DNA of 64,000 nucleotides from Jaltomata sinuosa (lineage: Eukaryota; Streptophyta; Magnoliopsida; Solanales; Solanaceae). Positions 36,389 to 46,866 of the stretch are shown in pieces. The translations under genes were made by a program, and so were the position numbers. Under the pieces are notes generated by a model. The model had not been told where the DNA came from. It ran no database searches and was given only the letters and a program-made list of their open reading frames with translations. Location: assembly GCA_003996215.1 (NCBI GenBank), contig QJPP01001944.1, positions 372,001 through 436,000 on the forward strand, read 5' to 3'. The number at the start of each line of letters is the position of its first letter. Within the stretch, counting starts at the first letter, position 1.

Positions 36389-37103
36389 GTAAGTAATTTC
36401 TTCTTGATGTTTTGTAAGGTTTGTACTTGATTTTTGGAAACCATGACCACGGGTTCATATATGTTTAAACTTGCACATGGTTAAGCGAACCCTAATCCCA
36501 GACTTTGCCTGATGATTATGTGTTTATGTGTAGAAAGTGACTAAAATTTAAATTGGGGTTGTGAGTTTGGTTTAGGGTATGGGTTGATAAGGATACTTGT
36601 TAATGTATTACATGTGTGTTTGTTTGGGTGATGAGGAAATGGTAATAAGTACAAGATTGAGGGAGAGAACTATTTCTATGTTCCTCACTTGATCCCACAG
36701 GCCAGCAGACGGGCCGTCTGAGGTGCGACGGGCGTTGGTCAGGGCGTTGGTTATGGTCCGGGGCTTGAAAAGCTTCAGGCTAGATTCGACGCCTGATCCG
36801 ACGGGATGTCGGACCTTCCACGCCCATGGCAGGAGCCTGTGGAAGGATAGTTGTCCTTAAAAATGCCATAATCTTGCTCCGACGCCCTATCCCGTGAGAT
36901 GTCGGACCTCCCAAGCCCATGGCACAGGTTCGTGGGAGGACAAATTCACCTGCAATATTCACTGGATCATTCTGATGCCCTGTGCCACGGACCATCGGAC
37001 CTCCCATGCACGTGGGTGGCCAAATTTTCTGAAAGTTTTCTAAGTGTTAACTATTTCTGGTTTTTGATTTTTGATTTTGGTTGCTAGATTTGGTTACCCA
37101 CAG
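36389..37103 (+). other. Candidate 5'-UTR intron; contains a second word array
   Basis: GTAAGT at 36389 is a consensus donor. GGTTACCCACAG ending 37103 is a good acceptor, seven bases before the ATG at 37111. The T-rich interval includes a second GACGGGC-type array at 36700-37020 (GACGGGCCGTC, GACGGGATGTCGGACC). No coding frame seen. Needs transcript evidence. Confidence 0.45.
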
Positions 37104-37110
37104 GTGCTTG

Positions 37111-39397
37111 ATGTCTACAAAAAATCCACTCCGACGAGGGGGACCTTGGAAAGCATAGGATACTTCAGTCCAGTCTTGATTAAAGGATCAATCTGATTCT
37201 GAAATATAATGATTGACTCTGACAACATCCCCCTCACCCGAAAAACCAGAAGGAAGCTAATAGTAACTCCTTCCCAGTCCGAAGAGGAAGGAGGCAATGC
37301 ACATACGAAAAAAAAGGATCATCTTCTGGCTCGACTGAGTCCAGTGCAGAAAGCGACCAGGATCTTCCATCAGCAAAAAGGGGGCTGGAAATAGTTACCC
37401 AGGTCTCTAGTGGCTTAAAAACTTGGACCAAGTCAGGAGATGAGGATGGTTTAGGGTCTGAGCATAATTCGGCCAAAGAGGTACAGGGTGATGTTGATTC
37501 GGATACAGAGAAGACCACTCCAGGAAGGAAGACTCCTTCACCCACTCCGTTTGACCGTGGCTCTACACTGGATCTTGCTCGGGAGAGAGCTAGATGGAAT
37601 GTTGAAGGGTCGAAGAAAATATTTGATTACGGCCTCGAGGTAACAGAAAGAGAAAATCTGAGGAGACCCATCGCTGAGGAATAGAGGATAGATCCATTCA
37701 AGTTTAAACATTTCCCTAAGCTGGATGAATACTTCTGGTACTACAAGTTGGGCTAGACTAGTAAGCCACTTCCATATTTCCACCCTACTCTTGTGAGAGA
37801 GTTTTATGCAAACTATCAGGTCATCCAAGAAAGTTTATGTAAAAAGGGCCAGAAGATTGCAGACTTGCCCGCTCTTGAGAGCGTACCGGTAAGAGGTATC
37901 CCGATCAACATCTTGGCCAAAACCCTAAACATATTTCTCTTCAGGCCTGAGTTTGTGGAGACCACGGACACCTTTCACTATGACTATCAGGTTAAAAATG
38001 AGCTGAAACGGACAAAGTGGTTGGAAAAGCACCTGACGATGACTGGGACACCAAAGTGGCTTGACCAAGACAAGCCGCAGATCACTAAAGCTTCACTATC
38101 TTTTGAGGCAAAATTCTGGTGGGCACTGGTGCGACTCCGGCTCATACCGATAGGTGTTGATAATCAGCTGACTCTTGAACGGGCCATCCTAGTGGCTAAT
38201 CTGATGTCCAAGTACAATTTGAACTTTGGCTAAATCATCGCGAAAGATATCTGGGACAGAGTTACCAAGATCAGGTCATCCTACCCATTCTCCTGCCTCA
38301 TAACTGAATTGTGTGAGGAAGCTAATGTCCCAAAGTATGCAAGGATTAATCGTGCTGAATGAGCCACACAGACACATCATCCGGAGAGGTCCAAAGATGA
38401 GACTAGAGTGTTGGGTTTGAGCAGAACATCCGAACCACTGGCTCTCACCCTAGAGGCATATGTACTGACTACGAAGGTGATAGCATCCCCTATGTCTATG
38501 CCCACCCCACAGGGTAGCCAGTCTGTGCATACCACAACTTGTCCATCTTCTTTTACAGAACCTTCAATGAAGGAATCTGACTCCATCTTTGCTTTTCATC
38601 CAGCAAATTTTGCCAACACAGTCCAAAGGACCATTGAGCTTAAAAGACAAATGAAGGTGTTTGCATAGCAATTTCAGCCGATTGTTAATGCAATAATTCA
38701 GAGGGCCATAGCACCTTTTCTCAATGTAAATGCCTAGATTGACTCACTGGAAGATAGGGTGGATGAGAAACTGAAAGAAATAGTAGAGGTAGATCTTATA
38801 GAACTCAAAAGGCAGATAGCGAAGCTTAGGGCCGGCATGGATCAGCTGAAGAACCCCTCACTTTCTCAGGCTAGGGCCCTAGTAGTCATACTATAAATGA
38901 ATTCGGAGCCTACACTCGACTTATGGAACTTTGTAGATCCTGAGCATAGGACAGTTAGACCGACAAAGAAAATAGAAGCTGCAAAGAAACCAGAAAAAGG
39001 GGCTGACAAAGAGTCCTTGGAGCCTCAGAAAAAGAGGAAGAGGAAAGATAAGAATGTTCAAGAAGGTGACGCCCCATTGAGCCCGAAATCATTGCAACGC
39101 AAAGCATACAGAGCTGAAAAGAAAAGGATGAAGAGAGAAGCGACTATATCAAAAGATTCCCTATCCATCCAGCAAATCCATATTGAATCCATCGGTACGG
39201 GTGGATCGGGAAGTGGTGTTGTGGGCACCATGGAGGAAACTTCTTTAGACCCCATTGTGGGAGTTGGTGATGTTGATGTTGTTCGGGCAACTGATGATAT
39301 TGGTGAAAGATCTACAGAGGCAGCCTTTGTTGGAGAGAATACTGCAGGTACCGATCCATCGGGCACAACTACTACTATACCTGATGACCGCGCTTAG
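37111..39397 (+). pseudogene. Env-like (third ORF) protein of the Athila-type element
   Basis: ATG at 37111 (MSTKNPLRRGG), basic and soon frame-shifted. From about 37540 to TAG at 39395 one reading frame is kept and broken mainly by stops (such as 38231, 38359, 38666, 38891). The plant transposon protein domain spans about 37560-38290 (DYFWYYKLG-like, HPTLVREFYANYQV, WWALVRLRLIP, LVANLMSKYNL). A helical, coiled-coil-like stretch follows (about 38640-38860, IDSLEDRVDEKLKEIV), then a Lys/Arg-rich region with KKRKRKDK (about 39030) that looks like a nuclear localisation signal, and a Gly/Asp/Thr-rich acidic tail. No signal peptide or membrane helix is seen, which argues against a classical envelope. 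Function unknown. Confidence 0.75.
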
Positions 39398-39434
39398 GCA
39401 CCACACCTTATATCCCTAGTTTTACTATTTTTAG

Positions 39435-39480
39435 TGCATCGGGGACAATGCACAACTTTTTAGATGGGGTAGGGGATGTT
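39435..39480 (+). other. Post-env hairpin followed by a PPT-like tract
   Basis: TGCATCG and CAATGCA around loop GGGA (39435-39452), a 7-bp stem with one C-A mismatch. TAGATGGGGTAGGGGATG follows at 39461. Same arrangement as 3782-3816. Confidence 0.65.
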
Positions 39481-39506
39481 GTGATCATCTGGTTTGTTTT
39501 TGTAGA

Positions 39507-39592
39507 GTGTTTTGGCAAAGTTTGAGTAGCCAAAACACTTGTGTCATGCCGCAACATTAAATCAAGTGGTGCATGAGAGGCAACACATGAGG
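39507..39592 (+). other. Hairpin cassette, third copy, with a 10-bp upstream stem
   Basis: GTGTTTTGGC (39507-39516) pairs perfectly with GCCAAAACAC (39529-39538). Then come GTCATGCCGCAAC, TTAAATCAAG and GAGAGGCAACACA. It is homologous to 35601-35692, but downstream of the env-like gene instead of upstream. Confidence 0.7.
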
Positions 39593-40968
39593 GTATCTAT
39601 ATGGTATTCATGTCCTTGGGGTTTTTTTGCCTGTGTTCTTTCCCTAAGGACTTTTAATTTCTATTGAACCGGCATGTTTAATATAGGATGTGTATTTGTA
39701 GGAGTGAATTAGAAATTGAATGCAGCCATGGTTTGATTTTTGAAAAAATGAAGACCCCTGCAATCTTTTTGTGCAGTAAGGTGTTAGAACTGACCTTGAT
39801 GGGTCTGTAAATGACAGCATGTATAGAACTGAGATAAGTAGCTTAAGCTAAAGCATGAACTGATAGTTAGCTAATCTGTAGTCTAAACTTTATGCCATAT
39901 GTGAAGTGAGTTGCTTAGTATATGTTCTTACTGTACTGTGCAATCTAGAACTTGCCTGGTTAGTCGTGCTGTGATTGTAGAATGGTTTAGTTAGGACATG
40001 ATCATAGGCCATTTTTTTTGTATTAGTCCACTTCATCCAAATGACCTACCAAGTGAAAAGTAATCCATTTGATCCCTGAATTTGAGCCTAAAGTTGAACC
40101 TTCTTGTTGTTAGCCTATTCACCTTCCCTATTTCCTATAAGCCTCTGTTTTGGCCATGGTTCCTCCTTGGACATTGTGCACCTCAACTCAGGCTAAAATC
40201 CTAAGTTGAGGGTGGCTACTGTGGGGTAAGTAGGAAGTGTTGGGTATGAAAAGATTGGGTTACTTATAGAAAGAAAGAAACTGGTGTGGTTTGTGTGCTA
40301 AAAAGAAAAAGAAAAAAAAAGAAAAAAATGAATGAAAAGAAAAGTTCAAAAATGCAATAGAAGCCACACCCAAAGTTTGATGAAAGTAAAAAGGTTTGAA
40401 AGAAAGGAGAATAAGGGAGGAAAACTGTAAGGCCTGAAAAGTGGAGAAAATAAAGAAGTAATTGTAGTCTCAGGGAGGGAATAGTCACTATTTACCCAAA
40501 TGTACCATTCCCGTCCCTAAGCCTACATTACAAGCCTAACAAAGTCCTATAGTGATCGTAACTGAACTGTTTGAAAGCCAAAGCATAGAAAATAAGGACA
40601 AGCCTATGGTATTGTACATGTGCAGCTTGAACTTCTTTGTCAGAGTGAGCGGATTCCCAGTCCCTATTTGTTCAATGAATATTCGGTGTGATTTGGGACT
40701 TTTTTGTTGTGAGGGCACTAGAGTAGACTGCGATTACTAATTACTTGGTTTCAAATGTCTGGTGTGTATGCTAGCTTACTCATGAATATCGTGTTGTCAC
40801 TCATGGATCCTTCTTGCGTTGTTTTGATAACTTGCTAAAATGCACTGGTTTGTGAAGCTGTTAAGGAGTGGGTTCTATTTTGAGGTTTTAGAGGTTAACA
40901 AATCATGTTTCTACTGTAGTTTCTGGTTTCCTTTTACTTAAGCATCGTTTTAGTTTTGTTTTCATTTG
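39593..40968 (+). other. Long 3' region between env-like gene and PPT
   Basis: No convincing gene. It has the shared blocks: TCTAGAACTTGCC (about 39943), an A/G-rich stretch with AAAAAATGAATGA (about 40323), AATAGTCACTATTTACCCAAA then CATTACAA and AAGTCCTATAG (about 40480-40550), and AAGGACAAGCCTATGGT to GTGAGCGGA (40593-40651). It also has an inner PPT-like CTAAGTTGAGGGTG at 40201-40214, identical to the terminal PPT core at 40992-41005. Confidence 0.55.
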
Positions 40969-41006
40969 TTGCTTGAGTACAAGCAAATATTCTAAGTTGA
41001 GGGTGT
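40969..41006 (+). other. Pre-LTR stem-loop and PPT
   Basis: TTGCTTGAGTACAAGCAA (40969-40986): perfect 7-bp stem, loop AGTA. CTAAGTTGAGGGTGT follows to the LTR start at 41007. Confidence 0.85.
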
Positions 41007-42389
41007 TGATCTGTCGGGATTTGACGGCACTTTCGACGTTTAAAACTAAGGATTTTTGGGAGTTCTTAAGTACATTTTATTGGATTTGAAGTCCTTTGTT
41101 ACATGTACAGGGAAAAGTATTTAAAAGATAAAAATGCGAAATAGTTTGCAGTTTTTTGAGAAAAAGGCATGCCACCATGGGTGTCACACCCACGACGGCC
41201 CGTGGGACAAGTCTTTTGAATGAGGCAGCAAGAGAAGTTAAGGCATTGGATCCTGATGGGCTACCATGACGCCCATGAAAGACATGATGGGACATCGCAG
41301 GGCCCGTCAATATGATCCAGAGAATGTGCAAGGAGCCAAGATACGGCGACGGGCATCCACGTGAGGGCCATGACGGGCGTCGCAGCCATGGCGTCCCATC
41401 ACCTCAGCCCATGAAACCAAGGCAGGAGGCTTGGAACCAAGACCTAAAAAGACCCAACGGGAACCCATGACGCCCGTCGCATCCACGATAGCCCGTGAGG
41501 CATCCCGTTGGAGGTAGCTGCGTCCAGCTCTCCTAGAATAGTTAGGATTTGGTTTCTTTTGTCTATAAATACTTCCCCTTAGGTTTTATTTTTGTATGTT
41601 ACTCATTATTTTCGTACAAGCACTACATTGTTATGTTTTTTTGACTTTATTACACAAGTTCTTAAGATTAAAGATTGTTCTTAATTAATTGAATTATTCT
41701 TGAGACTTTCTTCAAGATTTTGGATTTCTTTACTTTTCATCGTAAGTCTCTACTGATGATTATTCCAACAACCATTAATTATTTACGTATGAACATAAGT
41801 AGCTAAATCCACAACTAGGGTTGTGGGAACCATGAAGGATTAACAAAGTAGGCAAAGTACTTGGTAATTCTAGGGCGGTATTTATGCATGTATTGTTCTT
41901 CCCTTTGTTTTGATTACTTTTTAATGGTGGTCAATGTTAGAACTCGCCTTATCCTTACTTGCCGAACCAAGGAGGTAACGGATGGGAACAGGGTTGTTTA
42001 ATAATAGATATTTGAGGCTATCAACCTTCATCTAATAGCTTGACCTTGTCCAGGAATAGCTAATCTGGGATCCAGGGTAAGGGTTAATAACTCATACACC
42101 CACGGCAGGACCAAGGCGTGTGGTGAAATTCATCTATCTACCGGACCAAGGATTTAGGTGAACCTAACTTACCAATTCTGCATGCTAAGCACCAAGCTAG
42201 TCATTATTGATCTTGTTACTTAAACCCCCCACCTTTTCAAGGGAAATAAATGGTTAACAGCGTAGGTAAATACTAATCAACCATAGTCCTATCATATACC
42301 CTGTGGGATCGACCCCAACCTTCATTGGGTTCTATATTTGAACAGCGATCGCTTACGCTTCTAAAAGGAGGTGTAATTTGGGCGTATCA
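41007..42389 (+). mobile_element. Athila-type 3' LTR
   Basis: TGATCTGTCGGG to TATCA, 1383 bp. It aligns with the 5' LTR but lacks about 120 bp after AGCTAGT (42195) and differs over a short stretch near 41330-41360 where the 5' LTR is longer. TATAAATA at 41564-41571 follows the word array at about 41170-41520. Confidence 0.9.
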
Positions 42390-42394
42390 AACCA
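42390..42394. repeat. Target site duplication AACCA, right copy
   Basis: AACCA follows the LTR end TATCA and is then continued by TGATTGGGTTC, the interrupted Tekay-like LTR 4 sequence. Confidence 0.9.
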
Positions 42395-44164
42395 TGATTG
42401 GGTTCTACAGACCAGGGAAGGATCCACGAGTCATAAGCCCAAGTCATTGAACCCAATTCTAGTAGCCTAAATTTTAGTTCTAGGAACCACGACAAGATTC
42501 CACGAGGCGTAAAAGTTTCCACGAGTCGTGGAACCCATTCGTGGAATCTGAGTCGCGAATTTCAGTAGTTTTCTTTTAAAATTTCTAGGGGCTTTCTAGA
42601 CTTTTCCTACCTCTTTTAAAGCCTAAGCAACGATGTTTTGGTTATTCTAAGTCCAGTTTATTAGTCAAAAACTACCTAAATCACCTATTATCCTAAAATC
42701 ATCGGACTTAGAAAGAAATAGGAGAAAGAGGCGATAGTTTTCCCTCAAGAATAGGCAGAAGGTTCTACAAGCTCAGCCCCAAGAATCCAAAGGATTTCTC
42801 CATCAGTTCTCCACCAGGTATATGGCATTTCATCAATGGGTCCCTTTCACCCATTGAGTCCCTAGAATTCAGCCAGTCTTTCAGTTCTCTACAGATTATT
42901 TAGACCTAGGGTTCCTAATTCATAGAGATTCATTGTAATTCAGATTCTACTATTTATATGATATTATATTCATGGTTCTGGAGAGTTAGTATAGTCACAT
43001 ATTCAGGACTCATAAACCCTAGCTTGTGTCAATCTCAGCATGTCTAAATTATACTTGCTAGGTAGATAATTTAGACCATTATGTTTCAGATTTTGTATGC
43101 CATCAGTTCAGATAAAGTTTTTGCATTCTCAGATGTTTATCAGTATTTGCGCTATCCAGTATTTCAGCTTGCATTTCATTACTTACATTCCATTAGGAGT
43201 AGACTTAGTACCTAGCGGATAAGGGGATGAAGGCTTGGCTGTTAGAATAGGCTGAGACCTTTAGTAGCAGTCCTAAATCCCAGAACTACGATGCCACCGT
43301 AGGTATAGAAGGGGGCCAGCTGACAGATTAGGTTGGTCACCCTTGTCCCTTATGGACATCAGTTAGTGTATCCACGTCAGACTTGGTTGTACCCTTGGCA
43401 AGGTATGAACACCCTTCCACCCAGGGTTACAAGATGGCCTCATAGTTATCTCAGCTTGGGGTATCTTGGTAGTATTATCTCCCACAGTCAGAATCAGCAT
43501 TGCATTAACCTCGTGTACAGTTATTTCAGTCTATTTTAGCATGTTATGATGTTCATGTTCAGTTACTGGGTCATTGCATCTCAGATACCTTTCATCTCAT
43601 GTTCCATGCTATATACTTCTATGTCATTATTCATGTTTACAGTTTTGATTATACATATCCAGCATGCTCAGTACATTCGAAGTACTGACGCATACTTTTG
43701 TGCTACATCATTTCATGATATAGGTTCAGGCACTCAGCATCCATACCATGCTTAGATCAATTCCTAGTCCCTATTCAGCAGCCTTATTGGTAAGTCCTCA
43801 TAGATCAAGGACAATAGATATGCTTTATCTTTCAGTCTTATTATTTCCATTTTTTTATTATTAGAGTTAGCTGGGGGGATGTCCCAGCAACTCATATCAG
43901 TTAGAGGCTTGCAGACCTAGATTAGATTCAGCTATTGAGTAGTTAGTGTTGTTTTCTGCCTTCACTATACTATATATATTTTTTTTTTATATTCAGATAT
44001 GTTTTGGGCTCTTTCCCACTTCAGATATTAAACTGCTTTCAACTTCTGCACAGTATATGTTTTTAACTGAAATTGTCTAGATAAGCAAGACCATGGTTTA
44101 GCTTGGGGTCACTTATGACACTATGCACCATGTTACGTCTAGGGGATAGCCTCGAGGCATGACA
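42395..44164 (+). mobile_element. Tekay-like LTR 4, second part
   Basis: Resumes in the word array (TGATTGGGTTCTAC) and ends GACA at 44164, followed by TTTTA. With 27904-28168 it makes a full LTR of about 2.03 kb. Confidence 0.9.
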
Positions 44165-44169
44165 TTTTA
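44165..44169. repeat. Target site duplication TTTTA, right copy
   Basis: Matches 8378-8382 and closes the tandem array. Confidence 0.85.
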
Positions 44170-44558
44170 TATCCCATAATTCCTCACATACTGGACTTTT
44201 ACAGCTAGGGTAAGCTAAACCCTCTCCAAGACCTACAAACTAGTGATTTTACGAAATAGGAATCAAAATACTAGTTAGCGAGGATAAAAGACTTACCTTA
44301 CCAAAGATTTCTGGTGGAAAACTAGTAAAGTTCGCCCCAAATTGCCCCTGCCTTCCCCAAAATGTATTTGTGAAATAATGAATATTTTTGGGGAAGTTTC
44401 TGCACTTACCGTCATTAACCCCGCTATAGCGGCCAAATACTGCTTAGCAGCATCGCCATAGTGGAAGCCTCATTCTATAGTGGGATTGACCACCTTTGAC
44501 TTTTATTATAGCAGGAATTATTCTACTATAGTTATGCCTGTGTCATGGCCTGCCACCC
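44170..44558 (-). mobile_element. Minus-strand LTR, second part
   Basis: Continues the LTR broken at 8382. It includes CTATAGCGG-type palindromic words (about 44430-44530), as in the LTRs at 44765-46660 and 52004-54202. It is cut at 44559 by the start of another LTR. Confidence 0.6.
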
Positions 44559-44764
44559 TGTCATGCCCTGTGACTTCCCCTTGGATATAACACGGGACCT
44601 GAGACCACAAGTGATCTCTAGATAATCCTTGGCATTAGCATGACTGTAAACATGAACATAATCATATAGAGCAAATGCTTAACAGAAGTAATGAGCAACT
44701 TAATCTATTGTATAAATATAAATCTAAAAATGACAATCTGAATTAAACTGAATATCTGACTTTA
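44559..44764 (-). mobile_element. Truncated minus-strand LTR, family of 59376-61997
   Basis: Starts TGTCATGCCC. From 44652 (ATGAACATAATCATATAGAGC) to 44764 it matches 59375-59497 closely. It is cut by the next LTR after CTTTA. Confidence 0.55.
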
Positions 44765-46660
44765 TGTCATGACCCAGACCGCCGCGAGTGGCACCCACTC
44801 AACCGCCGGATGAGCGAACCAATAGAGACCAACTCTTAGCATAGCCGATCAGCCTAAAACTGGTGTGCAGAAATGTAAACTAGCATTCAACATAATAAAA
44901 TAAACTCTAAAAAAAATAACCTGCGGAAATCCCTCCCTAGAATCTGAAAGTCATCGTACCAAAAACATCTACCAATCTAGAGTACGGGGATGCAACCCCA
45001 AATATAGAAATGGTCTAAGCCCAATACAAATGGGCTACAACTCAACTAGATAGATACCAAGGCAACTTGGTCGAATAGCTCACCCTTGATATCTCAGAAT
45101 GTTAGGCCTACAAGTGAGGTCGTGTGTCAACCGCCGGAAGATTTCCTGTACTCACGAAAAGACAAGCGAGTGTAGTATCAGTACACAACCATAATGTACT
45201 GGTAGGATCATCAGCCAATTCTAAATAGACAGTGTTTGAGTAGTACAAAAATCAAGTAAGAGTACAGAAACACATAGGCAAGTCAACAGGTATTCCTAGA
45301 CTACATGTATCTCCCTAACTTGTCCCTACATGTAAACCACTTCCCAACTATGATCAACAAATCCACAACAACAACAAGTGTACCACGTTACAAATCCCGG
45401 ACCCACCTTGGATCCCTTCTAGGAAACACCTAAGTGTTATCCATACAACCCGGTGTATACCAAGACCACACTCATAAAGCAAGTAACAACCCGGCATCTC
45501 AAGGACCAAAATGCACAACCACAATCATAACACAACTCGGTCCACTCAGGGAACTATTAAATAAAGATGCAACAACATGATAAAGTAAAACCATACCAGG
45601 CATGGTACCCAATCCAACCGTTAGTATTATCCTGTACCAAGCGTGGTAGCCGAGCCAACCGTTAGTATTATCCCGTACTAGGTGTGGTACCGAGTCAATC
45701 GTTAGTATTATCCCGTACCAGGCGTGGTAACCGAGTCAACCGTTAGTATTATCCCGTACCAGGCGTGGTACCTGAGCCAACTGAATGTCACATAATCCAC
45801 AGTCACAAACAATGAACAATCAACACTTGTAAACCAACAAGAAAAACACCTAGTTCATTTCACAAGACTGAAAAGAGGACTTGTGGACATTCCTAAATCA
45901 CTCCCTAAGCAATGCAAACCATACAAATACTTAGACCCAAGTACACAAACATAGAATGCATACAAGAATCAATAACCATCACGTACCTCGAATTATTCCA
46001 ATATCTATTGAACCAGAGCTTTTCCCCTTTCAGGATCCCTTGCTTGTTCTTGGTCTAGAAACAAATACACAGTAACAAAAAAATCAATTCTCATGGCCTA
46101 CAAATAACACGGAATATGAAAAATCCCTAACCCCAGGCCAACCATGATCATTCCACCCATCCCTGGGCTCTCCCACCATCAATTCACCTAAATTCATCAT
46201 TTTTACGGATTTCCTTAGAGAATTATGGCTAAGTGATCATTACCCATTACCAAGAATCATGACCCAAGAACTCTAGCACCCTAGAATCCTCTTTTTCCCT
46301 AGATTCTACCATTCCAAGGTCATCCCAACCTTTCCCCAAGTCCACCACTAGCAATTCAATAGCATAGGAAAGATATCACGGAGTTTAGGGAGTAGAATCC
46401 TTACCTTTTGAATGAAAAATGGGTAGAAATTGCCCAAAATTTCCCTCTTCCTTCTCCCAAAATTTTTCAAGAAAACTGAATTATTTCTGGGAAGTTTCTG
46501 CATTAAATCCCATCACGCTCTTCTATAGCGGTCTGCTCTGCTATAGCGGTACCGTCGTAGTGGTATTTTCTCCACTATAATGGCGGTCGCCATGGAAGAG
46601 TGTCAACCGCTGGACAAAAAGTCGTAAAATCTCCAAAACTGGTCCATTTTACAACACACT
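44765..46660 (-). mobile_element. Truncated minus-strand chromovirus LTR
   Basis: TGTCATGACCCAGACCGCCG at its left end is the reverse complement of the end of the LTR at 52004-54202, and similarity continues through the whole 1.9 kb. At 46660, after ACAACACACT, similarity stops; about 290 bp corresponding to the LTR start are missing. It contains a 5-unit minisatellite and CTATAGCGG words (46505-46610). No gene. Confidence 0.85.
45590..45785. repeat. Minisatellite in chromovirus LTR, about 41-bp unit, 5 copies
   Basis: Unit contains TACCAGGCGTGGTA (5-bp stem, GGCG loop), CCGAGCCAACC and GTTAGTATTATCC. The same unit occurs about four times at 53230-53390 and about twice at 7770-7830, so copy number varies among related LTRs. 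Confidence 0.8.
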
Positions 46661-46866
46661 AAGAAGCCACCTTCGCGAACGCAGCCACCTGGCTGCGTAC
46701 GCGAAGAAGGAAGGCCTGGAAATGTCAAAATAGTAGCTCTGCACAGCCCACCTCAGAATTTCTTTTAGCTATTTCTTTGGCCTAAGTGCTTTATAATACA
46801 TTGTTTTAAGTGTCCCTAAGAACTTTTAACATAATGGTGTGTTTTGTAGGTACTTTGATAAAAAAT
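46661..46866 (+). other. pol-env spacer remnant with long hairpin and splice acceptor
   Basis: Begins abruptly at the truncation. Arms 46671-46686 (CTTCGCGAACGCAGCC) and 46691-46706 pair over 16 bp with one mismatch around the loop ACCT. The words match the LTR of this element (50460-50620). GTTTTGTAG ending at 46849 is an acceptor-like site 18 bp before the ATG at 46867. Confidence 0.6.

Larger units (their letters stand above)
28169..42389 (+). mobile_element. Complete Athila-type element with env-like gene
   Basis: A 14.2-kb element: two LTRs (28169-29710, 41007-42389) beginning TGAT and ending ATCA, tRNA-Asp-type PBS, gag, protease-RT-RNase H-integrase, a structured spacer, an env-like gene, a long 3' region and a PPT, with TSD AACCA. 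All genes carry stops. It inserted into LTR 4 of the Tekay-like array, so it is the younger insertion. Confidence 0.95.
8383..44164 (+). mobile_element. Tandem trimer of a Tekay/Del-like chromovirus
   Basis: Four LTRs of about 2.03 kb (8383, 15384, 22460, 27904) separate three internal regions of about 5.0, 5.0 and 3.4 kb, all on the plus strand. Each internal region starts AACT plus a tRNA-Met-type PBS and ends in a PPT. The inner LTRs have no target duplications of their own; TTTTA flanks the array as a whole. Gag, protease, RT, RNase H, integrase and chromodomain-like motifs are recognisable, and there is no env-like gene. The fourth LTR is split by the Athila-type element at 28169-42389. 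Confidence 0.9.

Noticed and set aside
45590..45785. CRISPR-like repeated unit
   Set aside because: Units are contiguous without unique spacers, diverged from each other, and sit inside a plant LTR; it is a minisatellite.
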